Assembly (NCBI RefSeq): GCF_028610705.1
Contig: NZ_JAQQWT010000008.1
Location: forward strand, 1 to 64,000
Length of the DNA: 64,000 nt
Source: Halalkalibacter alkalisediminis
GTDB lineage: Bacteria > Bacillota > Bacilli > Bacillales > Bacillaceae_D
Reading direction: 5' to 3'
The position numbers and the translations under genes were made by a program. This document shows, piece after piece, positions 46,812-57,114 of this stretch (positions are counted from its first letter, which is position 1; every line of letters starts with the position of its first letter). Below the pieces are notes generated by a model. That model did no database searches. It was not told the DNA's origin and saw only the letters and a program-made list of their open reading frames with translations.

Positions 46812-49800
46812 TCACCACGAATTCATAACTGATCTCGCTCCTATCAGCAAATGTATTTCCGCCGTCTTCGAAGTAGTATCTTCTTTATGACTTAAACTCT
46901 TAATAAAGTTATTCATATGCTGCTCGGCCTGCTTAGAAGAGGCTTTTTTCAGATGATGTTTGACTTGCTTTAAACTATTTTCTAATTGATTCGTCAGTGG
47001 TTTGTTTACATCACCTGAACTAATGTAATCTTGAAGTAGATTCTCTAACGCCTCAACTGTAGAAATTTCAGATCCGCTAATTACTGAATGGAACACATAG
47101 CTACCTGACTGAAGCTCAAATACTGCTTTTCCATTTTCAAATTTAACAAACTCTACTCCCTCCGATTGAGAGGCAAGCTTCTTGCCTTCAATCACCATTT
47201 TTTCTGATACAGCTGGTAGATAAAGAGTAGCAGTTGTATTAGCTGGAACTGTTGCTTCGTAGGTAAATACTTCGTTCTCAACCTTCCAATTACTCTCCAT
47301 TTCTCCATACACAGACTTATAGGATCCATTTACCCATGTGATACGCTTTTCCTTATCCAGTGTAGGCTGTAAGACAAAGTTTTGGAAGCCAAGTTGATCT
47401 GGGTTATTTGAAATTCCTGCCATATAGTTATACATCCATTCAACTACCGCACCATATGCATAGTGATTGAATGAATTCATACCGGAGTCTCCAAAACTAT
47501 CATCTTTCGAATAAGAATTCCATCTTTCCCAAATAGTCGTTGCTCCATTTTTCACACTGTACAACCAAGACGGCATTTCATCTTGTAACAACAGAGTATA
47601 AGCTAGCTCATCAGATCCAATATCCGATAAAATTGGCAGTAATACGTTAACTCCTAAAAATCCAACAGCCAATGTATTTTCCGGTTGATCTGGTCGGATT
47701 AAGCTGCCCTCGTTTTTAATATTTGTAGTTAGATTTTCAATCATCGTTTCTTTTTGATTGTCAGTCTCGTATAGACCTAGTTTGATTGCCCATAATAATC
47801 CTGTTTGCGCATTATCTGCTCCAGGATATCCATGTCTAGAAACTGTGAAATTATCTGCAGTTGCCGTTAAGAGATTAGCCTCTTCATCAAGGTATTTTTG
47901 GATAAAATCAGACTTAACCTCTTGAAACAAAGTGTCGTATTTCTGCACCATAGACTCATTACCGATGGCTTTAGCCATTTTGCTCATGAGCTGTGCGTCA
48001 TAGGCACGATACACAGTATTTAGAAAAACAGTAGAAGTTGCCTCAAACGCGAGCCAATCTCCATACAGTCCTGTACTATAACCATTTGCTCCTATATAAT
48101 CCATATATCTATCCATTTGCGGGAATGATTTTTCTATAACTGTCGGATCTCCTGTTTGTTGGTATAACACCCAAGGAACGATGATACCAGCATCACTCCA
48201 ACCAGAGGCAACTGTATTTGCTAGAAAACCTATAAATGCTGTTGGCATTACACTTCCGTACCAACCATTTTGATCTTTGTTGTGAGAATCCATGATTTCA
48301 TTGTAATTCTCTAGAAACGGAATGGTATTGTAATTATAAACCGCTGTCTGAGCAAACAATTGAACATCACCTGTCCAACCAGCTCTCTCCGACCGTTGAG
48401 GATTGTCAGTCGGAATCGATAAATAATTCGATCTCTGCCCCCATAATACGTTGTTAAAAAGCTTATTTACATCTTCATTAGAGGTCGATATTTCCCCAGT
48501 CTGTTCAGCTACTGAAGTGACAACTTTACCTTCTACAGATTTAATGATGATATCTTGATCAGCCTTAATATCCATATAACGATACCCATGGAATGTGAAT
48601 GTTGGCTGGTATTCCTCTACTTCTTGACCTGAAAGGATATATTTATTTGTCTGTTCTGCAGTCATTAATGCTTTTCGATATAAAGTGTCTTTTGGACCGT
48701 CACTTCCACCTGACGCTATTTTTGGATTTACTCTACCGTCATTAAGCATTTCTGCAAACCTCATTGTAACAGTGGTACCTGCATTCCCAGATACTTTCAT
48801 ATTCGGTACACCAGCCATGTTTTGACCCATATCAATGATTAGTGTTTCACCTTTTTTTAGAGTGATATCTGAATTTACATCAAGATCCATTGTAACCGCA
48901 TGACCAAATTCATAAGGTGACTCTCCTCCATTTACGGTAGATGGTTCAATTTCACTATATTTAAAGGCTTGAATTGGATGTTGAGTATATTCTTCTGCAA
49001 TGCGAGCTGAAGCACGTCTACTTCCCTTCACTTTTCCATTATAGGTAAAAGCTTTTACAGGAGACCACTGACTCTCATCAAACTCAATATCATTCCATCC
49101 TTCTATTTCTTGCGCGATATTTGCGTCATAAACCTCGCCATCGTAAAAATCATTTGCTAGAATCGGACTTTTATTGCTTGATTTCCAATTTTTTTCATCC
49201 GTCACAATAACCGACTTACTGCCATCCTCATAAGTAATCACCATTTTTGCTAACAAGCCCAATTTCTTTCCGTTCACTTTGGAATATTCACCAACTGAAC
49301 CGATGCGCCCAGCAAACCAACCTTTTCCAACCATAACTCCCAAGCTAACCTTAGAATTACTAGATAGGTAACTTGTGACATCGTAAGCTTGGTAATTAAC
49401 ATACGAATTATAATCAGTCCAACCTGGATTGAATGTCTCTTCAACGACGTTTCCATCTTCTTGCAATAGTTTCACTTTTTCTCCATTAATGAAAGCTTCA
49501 TAAATCCCTAAGGAAGTGATAAATAATTGAGCACTCTTAATCGGCTTTTCATTTAGATCCTTTTCTGTACGAAACAATGTAACGTTAGGGTTCGTTTCTC
49601 CCTTGTTATCCGTAATCCATTTTGCCCCTTCCCAATTTGTTTTTCCATCAGTACTCATTAAGCCTGTTTCGAAATAAGCATTCTCAGTTGATTCTAGCAA
49701 TTTGTTATGTTGATCCCACACTTTCACATTCCAATGATAGCGGGTACCTGGTTCTAATGGATTACTACCTGAATACTTAATATGCACGGATTGAGGTGAT

Positions 49801-50087
49801 GACACCTTTCCGCTCGTCCAAAAATAATCGCCAGCTTCTAACTTTTTCTCACTTTCAGCAACGAAAATCTCATAGGCATGCTGTTTGGCTCCACGAGTAG
49901 TAGATTTCATATTCCAACTGAACCTTGGCTTTTCTGAGTCAATCCCTACTGGGTTTTTCATATATTCTACGTTAAGGTTTTCTATTGTTGAAGATTCAGC
50001 TGCACTAGTAGTCTCGAAGGTAGGGATGACGATACTAAATAGTAAAATGAACATGAGAAACACATTGAAAGAATGTCTTATAACCAT
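46812..50087 (-). CDS. secreted GH78 alpha-L-rhamnosidase with FIMAH domain
   Basis: A 1091-residue secreted enzyme that removes alpha-linked L-rhamnose from glycans. A signal peptide (about 1-29, ending TTSAA) precedes the N-terminal beta domains. The (alpha/alpha)6 barrel of GH78 carries the likely general acid Glu near residue 566 in NPQRSERAGWTGD and the general base Glu near 853 in TTIWERWNS. A C-terminal beta domain follows. The last 80 or so residues form a FIMAH domain (LENLLQDYISSGD, LTNQLENSLKQVKHHLKK, HMNNFIKSLSHK), a helical module found on Firmicute extracellular enzymes. It is the most downstream gene of the rhamnose importer locus. Confidence 0.93.
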   Translation of the reverse strand: MVIRHSFNVFLMFILLFSIVIPTFETTSAAESSTIENLNVEYMKNPVGIDSEKPRFSWNMKSTTRGAKQHAYEIFVAESEKKLEAGDYFWTSGKVSSPQSVHIKYSGSNPLEPGTRYHWNVKVWDQHNKLLESTENAYFETGLMSTDGKTNWEGAKWITDNKGETNPNVTLFRTEKDLNEKPIKSAQLFITSLGIYEAFINGEKVKLLQEDGNVVEETFNPGWTDYNSYVNYQAYDVTSYLSSNSKVSLGVMVGKGWFAGRIGSVGEYSKVNGKKLGLLAKMVITYEDGSKSVIVTDEKNWKSSNKSPILANDFYDGEVYDANIAQEIEGWNDIEFDESQWSPVKAFTYNGKVKGSRRASARIAEEYTQHPIQAFKYSEIEPSTVNGGESPYEFGHAVTMDLDVNSDITLKKGETLIIDMGQNMAGVPNMKVSGNAGTTVTMRFAEMLNDGRVNPKIASGGSDGPKDTLYRKALMTAEQTNKYILSGQEVEEYQPTFTFHGYRYMDIKADQDIIIKSVEGKVVTSVAEQTGEISTSNEDVNKLFNNVLWGQRSNYLSIPTDNPQRSERAGWTGDVQLFAQTAVYNYNTIPFLENYNEIMDSHNKDQNGWYGSVMPTAFIGFLANTVASGWSDAGIIVPWVLYQQTGDPTVIEKSFPQMDRYMDYIGANGYSTGLYGDWLAFEATSTVFLNTVYRAYDAQLMSKMAKAIGNESMVQKYDTLFQEVKSDFIQKYLDEEANLLTATADNFTVSRHGYPGADNAQTGLLWAIKLGLYETDNQKETMIENLTTNIKNEGSLIRPDQPENTLAVGFLGVNVLLPILSDIGSDELAYTLLLQDEMPSWLYSVKNGATTIWERWNSYSKDDSFGDSGMNSFNHYAYGAVVEWMYNYMAGISNNPDQLGFQNFVLQPTLDKEKRITWVNGSYKSVYGEMESNWKVENEVFTYEATVPANTTATLYLPAVSEKMVIEGKKLASQSEGVEFVKFENGKAVFELQSGSYVFHSVISGSEISTVEALENLLQDYISSGDVNKPLTNQLENSLKQVKHHLKKASSKQAEQHMNNFIKSLSHKEDTTSKTAEIHLLIGARSVMNSW

Positions 50088-50113
50088 TTGTATACCTCCT
50101 ATTATTGTTAAAT

Positions 50114-50440
50114 TTATTCCAGATAAAAAACTTCCTTCATCGCTTTAATTGGTTCGGTTTCTTGAAAATCAAATGAACCTTTTACCATAGTAGAAGTAAT
50201 TGCGTTCCACTTGTTGCAAACATCGCTCTTAGCAATATAAGCAAAAGCTTGGTCAACATCATCGCATTCAAAACAATAAAAAAACTGTGTTCCATTTTGG
50301 AAGATAGAGTAATTTTTAATTCCTGCCCTTGAATGTTCGTCTAAGATTTCCTCCCAGGGTTGTTCATGTAATCTCACGTACTCTTCTAAGCACTCATCCT
50401 TAATCGTCCAAGTCCAAGCGAATTTATTACTTTTTTTCAT
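50114..50440 (-). CDS. rhaM: L-rhamnose mutarotase
   Basis: A 108-residue enzyme of the RhaM/RhaU family, which interconverts alpha and beta L-rhamnose. WTWTIKDECLEEYVRLHEQPW in pieces, the HSRAGIKNYSIF strand, and the conserved WNAITSTMV segment fit the dimeric ferredoxin-like fold with its catalytic Tyr and His. The start is taken at ATG 50440 because AGGGAGGCAGTG lies just upstream; a TTG at 50458 would place that site inside the gene. It sits between the rhamnosidase and the importer. Confidence 0.92.
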   Translation of the reverse strand: MKKSNKFAWTWTIKDECLEEYVRLHEQPWEEILDEHSRAGIKNYSIFQNGTQFFYCFECDDVDQAFAYIAKSDVCNKWNAITSTMVKGSFDFQETEPIKAMKEVFYLE

Positions 50441-50536
50441 CACTGCCTCCCTTAACAAGAAAGGGTCTGACTCCCTCTTTAATAGAAATTTTCAATTCAC
50501 TTTCCATTAATATAATCGAGTCAAACCATAGATGTT

Positions 50537-51586
50537 TTAATATACTTCTTTCCACTCATCGATATTTTCAGCATCAAAACGGTAAGGATCCCCTAACATA
50601 ATTTGTGTTCCGTCTCCGTCTTCTACCACTTCTTTTCCACCAAGTCGACTAGCCTCAAAAGACTCACCCACTTCACCAGTGATTTCACCTTCAACCAATG
50701 CATGAGCAGCCATACCTGCACCATACCCTACATCGATTGGATTCCATAAGAACATCGCTGGTGACACACCGTTTTGAATGTACGAAGCCATTTCACTAGG
50801 TAACCCAAGACCAGTTAAAGCAATTTGTCCTTGTAAACCTTTGTCAGTCAACACTTTACCCGCTGCTGCAATCCCAACAGTTGTTGGAGCAATGATCGCT
50901 TTTAGATCTGGATAGGATAAAAGCAATGCTTCTGCTTCTGATGTACTCTTGTCTCGTAAATCATCACCGTATGCCACTTTAACAAGCTCCATGTTCTCAT
51001 AGCCAGGCTCTTCTAATTCTTTTTTCATCCATTCAATCCATAGATTTTGATTAGCTGCTTGAGACGTAGCACTTAATACAGCTATCTGTCCTTCCTGGTC
51101 AATCATTTCAGCTACTGCTTGAATTTGTGAACGTCCAATACGTTCTGGATCTGCTTGATTGACGTGAACATGGCGACTGTTAGCGTTTACAGCTGAGTCG
51201 ACAGAAACGACTTGAATGCCTGCATTCATCGCCTTTGTCAATACTGGCTGAAGGGCATCGAAATCATTTCCTGCAATTGCAATTGCATCCACTTGCTGAG
51301 TGATTAATTGTTCAATGATTTGAATTTGTCCTTCTGCTGTCGGTTGATCTGGAGAACGAAGGATGACTCCCCCCCCCACTTCCTTAATCGCTTCTTCAAA
51401 TCCATCCATCATTTTTTCACCATATGGATTTCCTGTGTTCTTAAATACCATGGCATATGTCTTTGTACCGCCATCATCACTTCCTGTATCTGTAGGCTCA
51501 CTTGTAGTACTTTCTCCTCCTCCACAAGCCGTAAGCATGGCTACTGTTAATCCAATTGTCGCCCATCTTGATAAAAATTTCTTCAT
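50537..51586 (-). CDS. rhamnose ABC transporter substrate-binding lipoprotein (RhaS-like)
   Basis: A 349-residue receptor of the periplasmic-binding-protein type (Peripla_BP_4). The lipobox is LTAC, followed by a Gly/Thr/Ser-rich linker, then FKNTGNPYGEKMMDGFEEA at the start of the fold, VDAIAIAGNDFDALQPVL and GLGLPSEMASYIQNGV near the hinge. This resembles the RhaS receptor of rhizobial RhaSTPQ importers. With a mutarotase and rhamnosidase next door, rhamnose is the likely ligand. Confidence 0.88.
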   Translation of the reverse strand: MKKFLSRWATIGLTVAMLTACGGGESTTSEPTDTGSDDGGTKTYAMVFKNTGNPYGEKMMDGFEEAIKEVGGGVILRSPDQPTAEGQIQIIEQLITQQVDAIAIAGNDFDALQPVLTKAMNAGIQVVSVDSAVNANSRHVHVNQADPERIGRSQIQAVAEMIDQEGQIAVLSATSQAANQNLWIEWMKKELEEPGYENMELVKVAYGDDLRDKSTSEAEALLLSYPDLKAIIAPTTVGIAAAGKVLTDKGLQGQIALTGLGLPSEMASYIQNGVSPAMFLWNPIDVGYGAGMAAHALVEGEITGEVGESFEASRLGGKEVVEDGDGTQIMLGDPYRFDAENIDEWKEVY

Positions 51587-51680
51587 GTCCTTAACCCCTT
51601 TTCTTAGTGTAGTGTTTTTATACTTAAGCCGTAAATTGCGTTCACTACTCTCGAAAGTAATTTACGGCTAGGTAACTAAT

Positions 51681-52715
51681 TTACGTTTTTCTTTTTTCTG
51701 TTTTTTTAAATTTGGTCCCTACATTCAGCTTCGGTATCGCAACCGAAACAATTAACAGGATTCCTACGATAACCAGCATCGTTTGGGAAGGAATATTAAT
51801 TAACCCTAACCCGTATTGGAGGTAACCAATGATGAAAACAGCGATAATCGCACCAATCATTCTGCCTTTTCCTCCAGCTGTACTAATTCCACCTAATGCA
51901 ACCATGGCAATAACATCCAGTTCGTACATCATCGCAACATTTGGTCTTGTGCTCCCCATTCTTGAGGCTAGAAAAATCGCCGTAATTGCTGCCATTAAAC
52001 CAGCTAAGACAAACACAATCACTTTCACTTTATCGACTTGAACACCTGAGAATCGACTCGCAGTATCGTTATTCCCCATCGCATAGATTTGTCTGCCAAA
52101 GGTTGTTTTATGGAGCAGTAACGTAAAAGCGATGGCAAAAATCGTAAAGACGATTAGGATGAACGGAATTCCTGCGACACTTCCCCATCCGAAGAAACTA
52201 AACCATTCTGGAAAGTTACCAGAAGCTTGGTCTTCAAGAATGACATAAGCAATCCCGCGATATAAAATCATCGTACCTAACGTGACAATAACAGCTGAAA
52301 GCTCTTTGAATTTCACAATCAGTAGACCGTTAATTAATCCGCAAAGCGCTCCAACCATTAGGCAGATGACAATAGCCATTTCCATCGGAACACCTAGACG
52401 GTTGTAGAGAGTTGCCATGACAACAGCAGATAAGGCAACCGTAGAACCAACCGATATATCAATATCACGAAGGATCATGATCATGACCATTGGAAAGACG
52501 ATAAATGCTTTATCTAAGAAAATCATCGTTGCATCTCTTAACCCCGTAGCACTTAAGAAATAAGGAGAGATATTCGTGTTAATTACCATTAATACAATGA
52601 AAACTAAGATTAAGAGCCACTCCCATTGGAAGAAAAACTTTTTCAAAGAGAAGGCTTCTTTATTAACCAGAGTTCTTTGGACGTACTCATTTTGATTAAC
52701 GACTCTTGGTTCCAT
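51681..52715 (-). CDS. rhamnose ABC transporter permease (RhaQ-like)
   Basis: A 344-residue membrane permease of the ribose/xylose family (BPD_transp_2) with about ten helices. RDIDISVGSTVALSAV, GMNNDTASRFSG-like coupling region (MGNNDTASRFSGV) and VALGGISTAGGKGRM are family motifs. It lies three bases from the other permease. Long soluble N-terminal stretch MEPRVVNQNEYVQR precedes the first helix. Confidence 0.9.
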   Translation of the reverse strand: MEPRVVNQNEYVQRTLVNKEAFSLKKFFFQWEWLLILVFIVLMVINTNISPYFLSATGLRDATMIFLDKAFIVFPMVMIMILRDIDISVGSTVALSAVVMATLYNRLGVPMEMAIVICLMVGALCGLINGLLIVKFKELSAVIVTLGTMILYRGIAYVILEDQASGNFPEWFSFFGWGSVAGIPFILIVFTIFAIAFTLLLHKTTFGRQIYAMGNNDTASRFSGVQVDKVKVIVFVLAGLMAAITAIFLASRMGSTRPNVAMMYELDVIAMVALGGISTAGGKGRMIGAIIAVFIIGYLQYGLGLINIPSQTMLVIVGILLIVSVAIPKLNVGTKFKKTEKRKT

Positions 52716-52718
52716 TTG

Positions 52719-53756
52719 CTAGATCCTCCTCCTTAGTAGATTGTTTCGATCCACGCCTCGCTTAACTATGGTGTTAATGACGACAGCAATAAGTATGATC
52801 GAGCCTTGAATGGCCATTTGCCAGAATGGAGAAACATTCATTAATGGAAGGGCATTGTTTAAAATCCCTAATAAAATAGCTCCTAAAATGACTCCAGATA
52901 TTTTTCCTGATCCACCAGCAATGCTTACCCCGCCAAGAATACAAGCGGCTATGACCGTTAATTCAAAGCCAGAAGCCGTATCCCCTTGGGCCGATGCAAA
53001 TTTAGAAACCCATAAAACGCCGCATAAGCCGGATAGTCCCCCCATAATCATGTAAACAATCATTAGGATCTTTGTTTCATTGATACCGCTTACTTTTGCA
53101 GAAGCAGGATTGCTTCCAACTGCATATATTTGTCTTCCTGTTGTTGTATGGTTAATAAAGTAATAGGCAACCATATAAATGATAATGGCGACAAATACGA
53201 GTGTATTCACACCAAGAATTTGACTAGTTGCAATGGATACAAAACGTTCAGGCATTTGATAGGAACTCACCCATTGGCCATCACTAACGGTAAAGGTTAG
53301 CCCTCTAAAAATATTCATCATCGCTAAAGTTGCAATGATCGGTAAAATCCCTAACTTCGAAACGAGAAACCCAATCATCACTCCGCAAACAATCCCAACG
53401 CTAATTCCAAGCAAAATGGCTACTATTGGCGGAAGCCCCTGATTCACACTTACTACCTGTGCCACAATCATTCCAGATAAGGCAAGAGTAGATCCAATCG
53501 ATAAGTCGATTCCTCTCGTAATTAAAATAAGCATCATTCCTAAGGCGAGAATACTAAGTATGGCTGTGTTTGTAATTAAATCGGTTAGATTGCCAACTGT
53601 GAGGAAACTTGAATTACGAGTTTGAACAAAGATACAAAGCAAGATTATAAAGGCAAGTAACCCTAATTCTCGAAATTTAGAAATCGCAGCTAGTTTAGAA
53701 GTTTTTCGTTCTTTTTCATCCATGCTTGGGTTGACTAAAGCACTTTCGGCCATCAT
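52719..53756 (-). CDS. rhamnose ABC transporter permease (RhaP-like)
   Basis: A 345-residue permease of the same family as its neighbour. TRGIDLSIGSTLALSGM, VGSNPASAKVSGI and ILGGVSIAGGSGKISGV are seen. About ten helices follow a charged N-terminal tail (MDEKERKTSKL). Two unequal permeases are typical for RhaSTPQ-type rhamnose importers. Confidence 0.9.
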   Translation of the reverse strand: MMAESALVNPSMDEKERKTSKLAAISKFRELGLLAFIILLCIFVQTRNSSFLTVGNLTDLITNTAILSILALGMMLILITRGIDLSIGSTLALSGMIVAQVVSVNQGLPPIVAILLGISVGIVCGVMIGFLVSKLGILPIIATLAMMNIFRGLTFTVSDGQWVSSYQMPERFVSIATSQILGVNTLVFVAIIIYMVAYYFINHTTTGRQIYAVGSNPASAKVSGINETKILMIVYMIMGGLSGLCGVLWVSKFASAQGDTASGFELTVIAACILGGVSIAGGSGKISGVILGAILLGILNNALPLMNVSPFWQMAIQGSIILIAVVINTIVKRGVDRNNLLRRRI

Positions 53757-53777
53757 TTTTCACCTCTTTCCTTTCTC

Positions 53778-55289
53778 TTATCCAGCGTCCTTCTTGGATA
53801 AGTCCGTCATCGCAGCTTCGAGAATAACCTCTTGCGAAACTTCTGCTCGATCCAAGACCTTAGTTATTCTCCCTGCACGCATGACGGCAATACGATCACT
53901 CATTCCAATAACCTCAGGCATTTCAGAGGAAATCATTATAATTCCGTAACCTTGTGCAGCTAATTCATTGATAATTTCGTAAATGGCCGACTTTGCCCCA
54001 ACATCTACTCCCTTGGTCGGCTCATCAAGGATGATAATATCAAGGTCTTTTGTTAGAAGCTTAGCTACCGCAACTTTTTGCTGGTTTCCTCCAGATAATG
54101 AACTGACAAGATCAAAGATGCTATTCGCTTTTACATGTACTTTCTCGGCTAGCTCCTTAGCAATGCTTGCTTCCTTCTTTTCGTTTAACCAACCCTTTTT
54201 CCCGATACTTGATAAAGCAGGTAAAGTAATGTTTCTTCCTATTCCCCACTGAAGAACAAGTCCTTGTAACTGTCGGTCTTCTGGCAAGTATCCAATTCCG
54301 AGTTTCATCGCTTCCTTTGGGCTCTGAATTGATACGCTTTTCCCATTTAGTTCGATTTTGCCTTTATCGTAAGGCATAATTCCAAAGAGCGATTGACAAA
54401 CTTCCGTCCTACCTGCTCCTACAAGACCCGTCAGGCCTAGTATTTCTCCACGATGAAGAGTAAAGGAAATATCTGCAAAATACCCTGTTTTGCTAAGACC
54501 ATTTACTTTCAGAAGCTCTTCACCGATTTTACCCTTCTTATCAGGATAGACTTGTGTGATTTCGCGCCCTACCATTGCGACGATTAAATCATCATTTGAG
54601 ATTGCGTTTATCTCCCAAGACCCAATGTATTTGGCATCTCGTAGCACCGTCACTTGTGTCGCCAATCGGTACATATCCTCAAAACGATGAGAAATAAAAA
54701 TGATCGAAGCCCCTTGGTCACGTAACTCCTCAGCAATCTTATAAAGCTCCTCACTTTCCCTTGCTGTTAAGGCAGCTGTTGGTTCATCCATAATGATGAT
54801 TTTTGCATTTGTAGAAATGGCTTTTGCAATCTCTACAATTTGCTGTTGAGCCACGCTCAGTGCCCCCATTTCCGATTTCGGATCAATGGATGATCCTAAT
54901 GATCTCAGGATTTCTTTTGCCTCCTGATGCATTTGTTTCCAAAGTAATCTTCTTGTACCTTTTTGGACTTTCTCATGACCCATAAAGATATTTTCCGTTA
55001 CACTTAGATCAGGGTAATTTGTTACGTGTTGGTAAATAGCTGCAATCCCTAATGCTTGTGCTTCTTTTGGATTAGAGAATTCTACTTTTTGACCGTTTAA
55101 ATAGATCTCTCCTTCATTAGGAGCATGAACACCTGTAATGACTTTAATAAATGTAGATTTCCCTGCACCATTTTCACCCATTAGTGCATGAATCTCACCG
55201 GGCTTTAATTTAAAATGAACATTGTCTAGAGCCGTAACACCAGGAAATTTCTTCGTAATCCCCCTTAACTCAAGAACATACTCTGACAT
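53778..55289 (-). CDS. rhamnose ABC transporter ATP-binding protein (RhaT-like)
   Basis: A 503-residue ATPase made of two fused ABC domains, as in RbsA/XylG-type sugar importers. In the first domain are Walker A GENGAGKST, signature LSVAQQQ and Walker B IIMDEPTAAL. In the second are LVGAGRTEV (the usual degenerate Walker A), LSGGNQQKVAVAKLL and IILDEPTKGVD. It is the first gene of the importer unit, 21 bases before the first permease, and is preceded by a cre-like site. Confidence 0.92.
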   Translation of the reverse strand: MSEYVLELRGITKKFPGVTALDNVHFKLKPGEIHALMGENGAGKSTFIKVITGVHAPNEGEIYLNGQKVEFSNPKEAQALGIAAIYQHVTNYPDLSVTENIFMGHEKVQKGTRRLLWKQMHQEAKEILRSLGSSIDPKSEMGALSVAQQQIVEIAKAISTNAKIIIMDEPTAALTARESEELYKIAEELRDQGASIIFISHRFEDMYRLATQVTVLRDAKYIGSWEINAISNDDLIVAMVGREITQVYPDKKGKIGEELLKVNGLSKTGYFADISFTLHRGEILGLTGLVGAGRTEVCQSLFGIMPYDKGKIELNGKSVSIQSPKEAMKLGIGYLPEDRQLQGLVLQWGIGRNITLPALSSIGKKGWLNEKKEASIAKELAEKVHVKANSIFDLVSSLSGGNQQKVAVAKLLTKDLDIIILDEPTKGVDVGAKSAIYEIINELAAQGYGIIMISSEMPEVIGMSDRIAVMRAGRITKVLDRAEVSQEVILEAAMTDLSKKDAG

Positions 55290-55324
55290 AATCCCACCCC
55301 TTTAAAACTATCACTCGTCGTATT

Positions 55325-55338
55325 TTGTAGCGCTTACA
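55325..55338 (-). promoter_or_regulatory. cre-like CcpA site before the importer
   Basis: On the minus strand TGTAAGCGCTACAA matches the cre consensus TGWAARCGYTWNCW at 13 of 14 positions. It lies 36 bases upstream of the ATPase gene and downstream of a TATAAT-like -10 (about 55343-55348), a place where CcpA would block transcription. Confidence 0.7.
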
Positions 55339-55436
55339 TAGAATATTATAGAAATAGATCCTTTTTCATAAGGTGATGAATTTCGGTTATAGGGGGTTAT
55401 TTTTCTGATATTTGTAAAACCATTTAATAAAACCTT

Positions 55437-55473
55437 AAAAACTCACAGACCGATGAACGTCTGTGAGTCTTTT
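55437..55473. terminator. terminator after the response regulator gene
   Basis: ACTCACAGAC pairs with GTCTGTGAGT around CGATGAAC, with AAAAA on the left and TTTTT on the right. It isolates the two-component genes from the importer unit. Confidence 0.85.
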
Positions 55474-55488
55474 TGATACTTAATTTGA

Positions 55489-57114
55489 TCATTTAACCTT
55501 GACTCTTTCCTTATATTTTGAAGGAAGTTCTCCATAATATTTCTTAAATAATTTACTAAAATACTTCGTATCAGAATAACCAACTTGCTCTGCTATCTCA
55601 TATACTTTTAAGTTGGATGTTAATAACAATTCTCTCGCTTTATGAATTCTAGACCGCGTGACGAATTCAAGAACCGTCTCTCCTGTTTCATTTTTAAAAT
55701 ACTCACAAAAATAAGTAGGATTCATATAAACTTTTGCAGCAATTTTTTCAATCGTAATATGTTGTTGGAGGTGAGCAATAATCCATTCTTTCGCTTCTTC
55801 AATTTGATCATAGGATTTTTCTTCATCTATAAGTTTGATAATAGATAAGAACCAACGCTCTAATTCTAGTTGTAATTCTTCAAAATTCCCAACTTTATCT
55901 AACTCTTTCCCTCCATCTATCAAATGAATGTACTCACTACTTCCAATAGTAGAATGTTTAATACAAAACTGAGTCACTTGAACTCTTAGGGATTCAATAA
56001 ATCGTTCAATTTCTTTTGAAGTATTTAGGATCTTAAGTTCTTCATTCAATTGAGCAAGTTGTACTTGTATATGCTGTTCATTTACATTCTCAAGCGCAAC
56101 CATAAGTTTTTTTACAGTTCCAGATATATTTTTTTCATCTTTATTGTTGTTCCTTTCAAGTAACTGTAATCCTTCTAATTCCCGGGTAAATATTTGGTTA
56201 TCACCATATATAAAACGAAACTTCATAAGGGATATTACGTCTTTCTTCACGTTCGGCAGTGACGATAAATCTTCAATGATATCACTAATGGCAATAGAAA
56301 TGGATAGAGATGTTTTCTGTTGTACTTGTGTTTGAGCTGGTTTTAAAATAGAAGATGCATATTCAATATATCCTTCTCGCTTATATCGATCCGAAAAAAA
56401 TAAAAGAATCCAAAAGGAAGATCCTTCATCCCTCCATTTCCAATACTCTACATTACATTCCTTTAGCGTGTCATCTAGTATGGTCCCATACATATTGATT
56501 TTCCGATTCCATTCCTCTTTCAATATAGAGCGGGAGTGACTCAATGCACGGTCAATCGAAACAAACAGCAATACGTATGATCCTTGTGGAAAATCATTTG
56601 ACCATTCAAACTGCTCCATTGTTTTATTGCTCATCATTTCTCTTAGTTTTTCAGTTTGTAAAGTAACAGAGACTTTGGTTGCTTGCTCCTTGATCACCTC
56701 TAAAAGATCTTGTTCAGCCCATTCTTTTTTTATTTTTTCTTTGACACTATCTAATTGTTCTTTAAACTCTTCCCTGTCAATCGGTTTCATAATGTAATCT
56801 AGCGCACCTTCACGCAAGGCTGTTTGTAAGAACGAAAAATCTTCAAATCCGCTAATCACAATTGGGCTGAATGAGGCGAGCTTTTTTAATTCCTTGATGA
56901 GAGAAAGGCCGTCCAATACAGGCATTTTTACATCGGTTAGTAGCACATCAAAATCAATTGGTTCCAGAGTAAAAGCATTTAGTAACTCCTGTCCATCACC
57001 AAACGATGCTACAACTTCCCAGTCCTCCCCACATGAGAGTACTAATTTTTCAATTCCGCGACGTATTCGACTTTCATCATCAACAATGATTGTCTTAATC
57101 TTTCTTCCAATCAT
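55489..57114 (-). CDS. YesN-type response regulator with AraC output domain
   Basis: A 541-residue regulator. The receiver domain (about 1-125) has VDDESR, phospho-acceptor Asp61 in VLLTDVKMP and the KPI lysine. A middle region of about 300 residues has no motif I recognise. Two AraC helix-turn-helix units close the protein (HITIEKIAAKVYMNPTYFCEYF and VYEIAEQVGYSDTKYFSKLFKKYYG, in pieces). The start follows GAGGAGG and overlaps the kinase stop by 20 bases. It probably activates the rhamnose importer when rhamnose is sensed. Confidence 0.92.
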   Translation of the reverse strand: MIGRKIKTIIVDDESRIRRGIEKLVLSCGEDWEVVASFGDGQELLNAFTLEPIDFDVLLTDVKMPVLDGLSLIKELKKLASFSPIVISGFEDFSFLQTALREGALDYIMKPIDREEFKEQLDSVKEKIKKEWAEQDLLEVIKEQATKVSVTLQTEKLREMMSNKTMEQFEWSNDFPQGSYVLLFVSIDRALSHSRSILKEEWNRKINMYGTILDDTLKECNVEYWKWRDEGSSFWILLFFSDRYKREGYIEYASSILKPAQTQVQQKTSLSISIAISDIIEDLSSLPNVKKDVISLMKFRFIYGDNQIFTRELEGLQLLERNNNKDEKNISGTVKKLMVALENVNEQHIQVQLAQLNEELKILNTSKEIERFIESLRVQVTQFCIKHSTIGSSEYIHLIDGGKELDKVGNFEELQLELERWFLSIIKLIDEEKSYDQIEEAKEWIIAHLQQHITIEKIAAKVYMNPTYFCEYFKNETGETVLEFVTRSRIHKARELLLTSNLKVYEIAEQVGYSDTKYFSKLFKKYYGELPSKYKERVKVK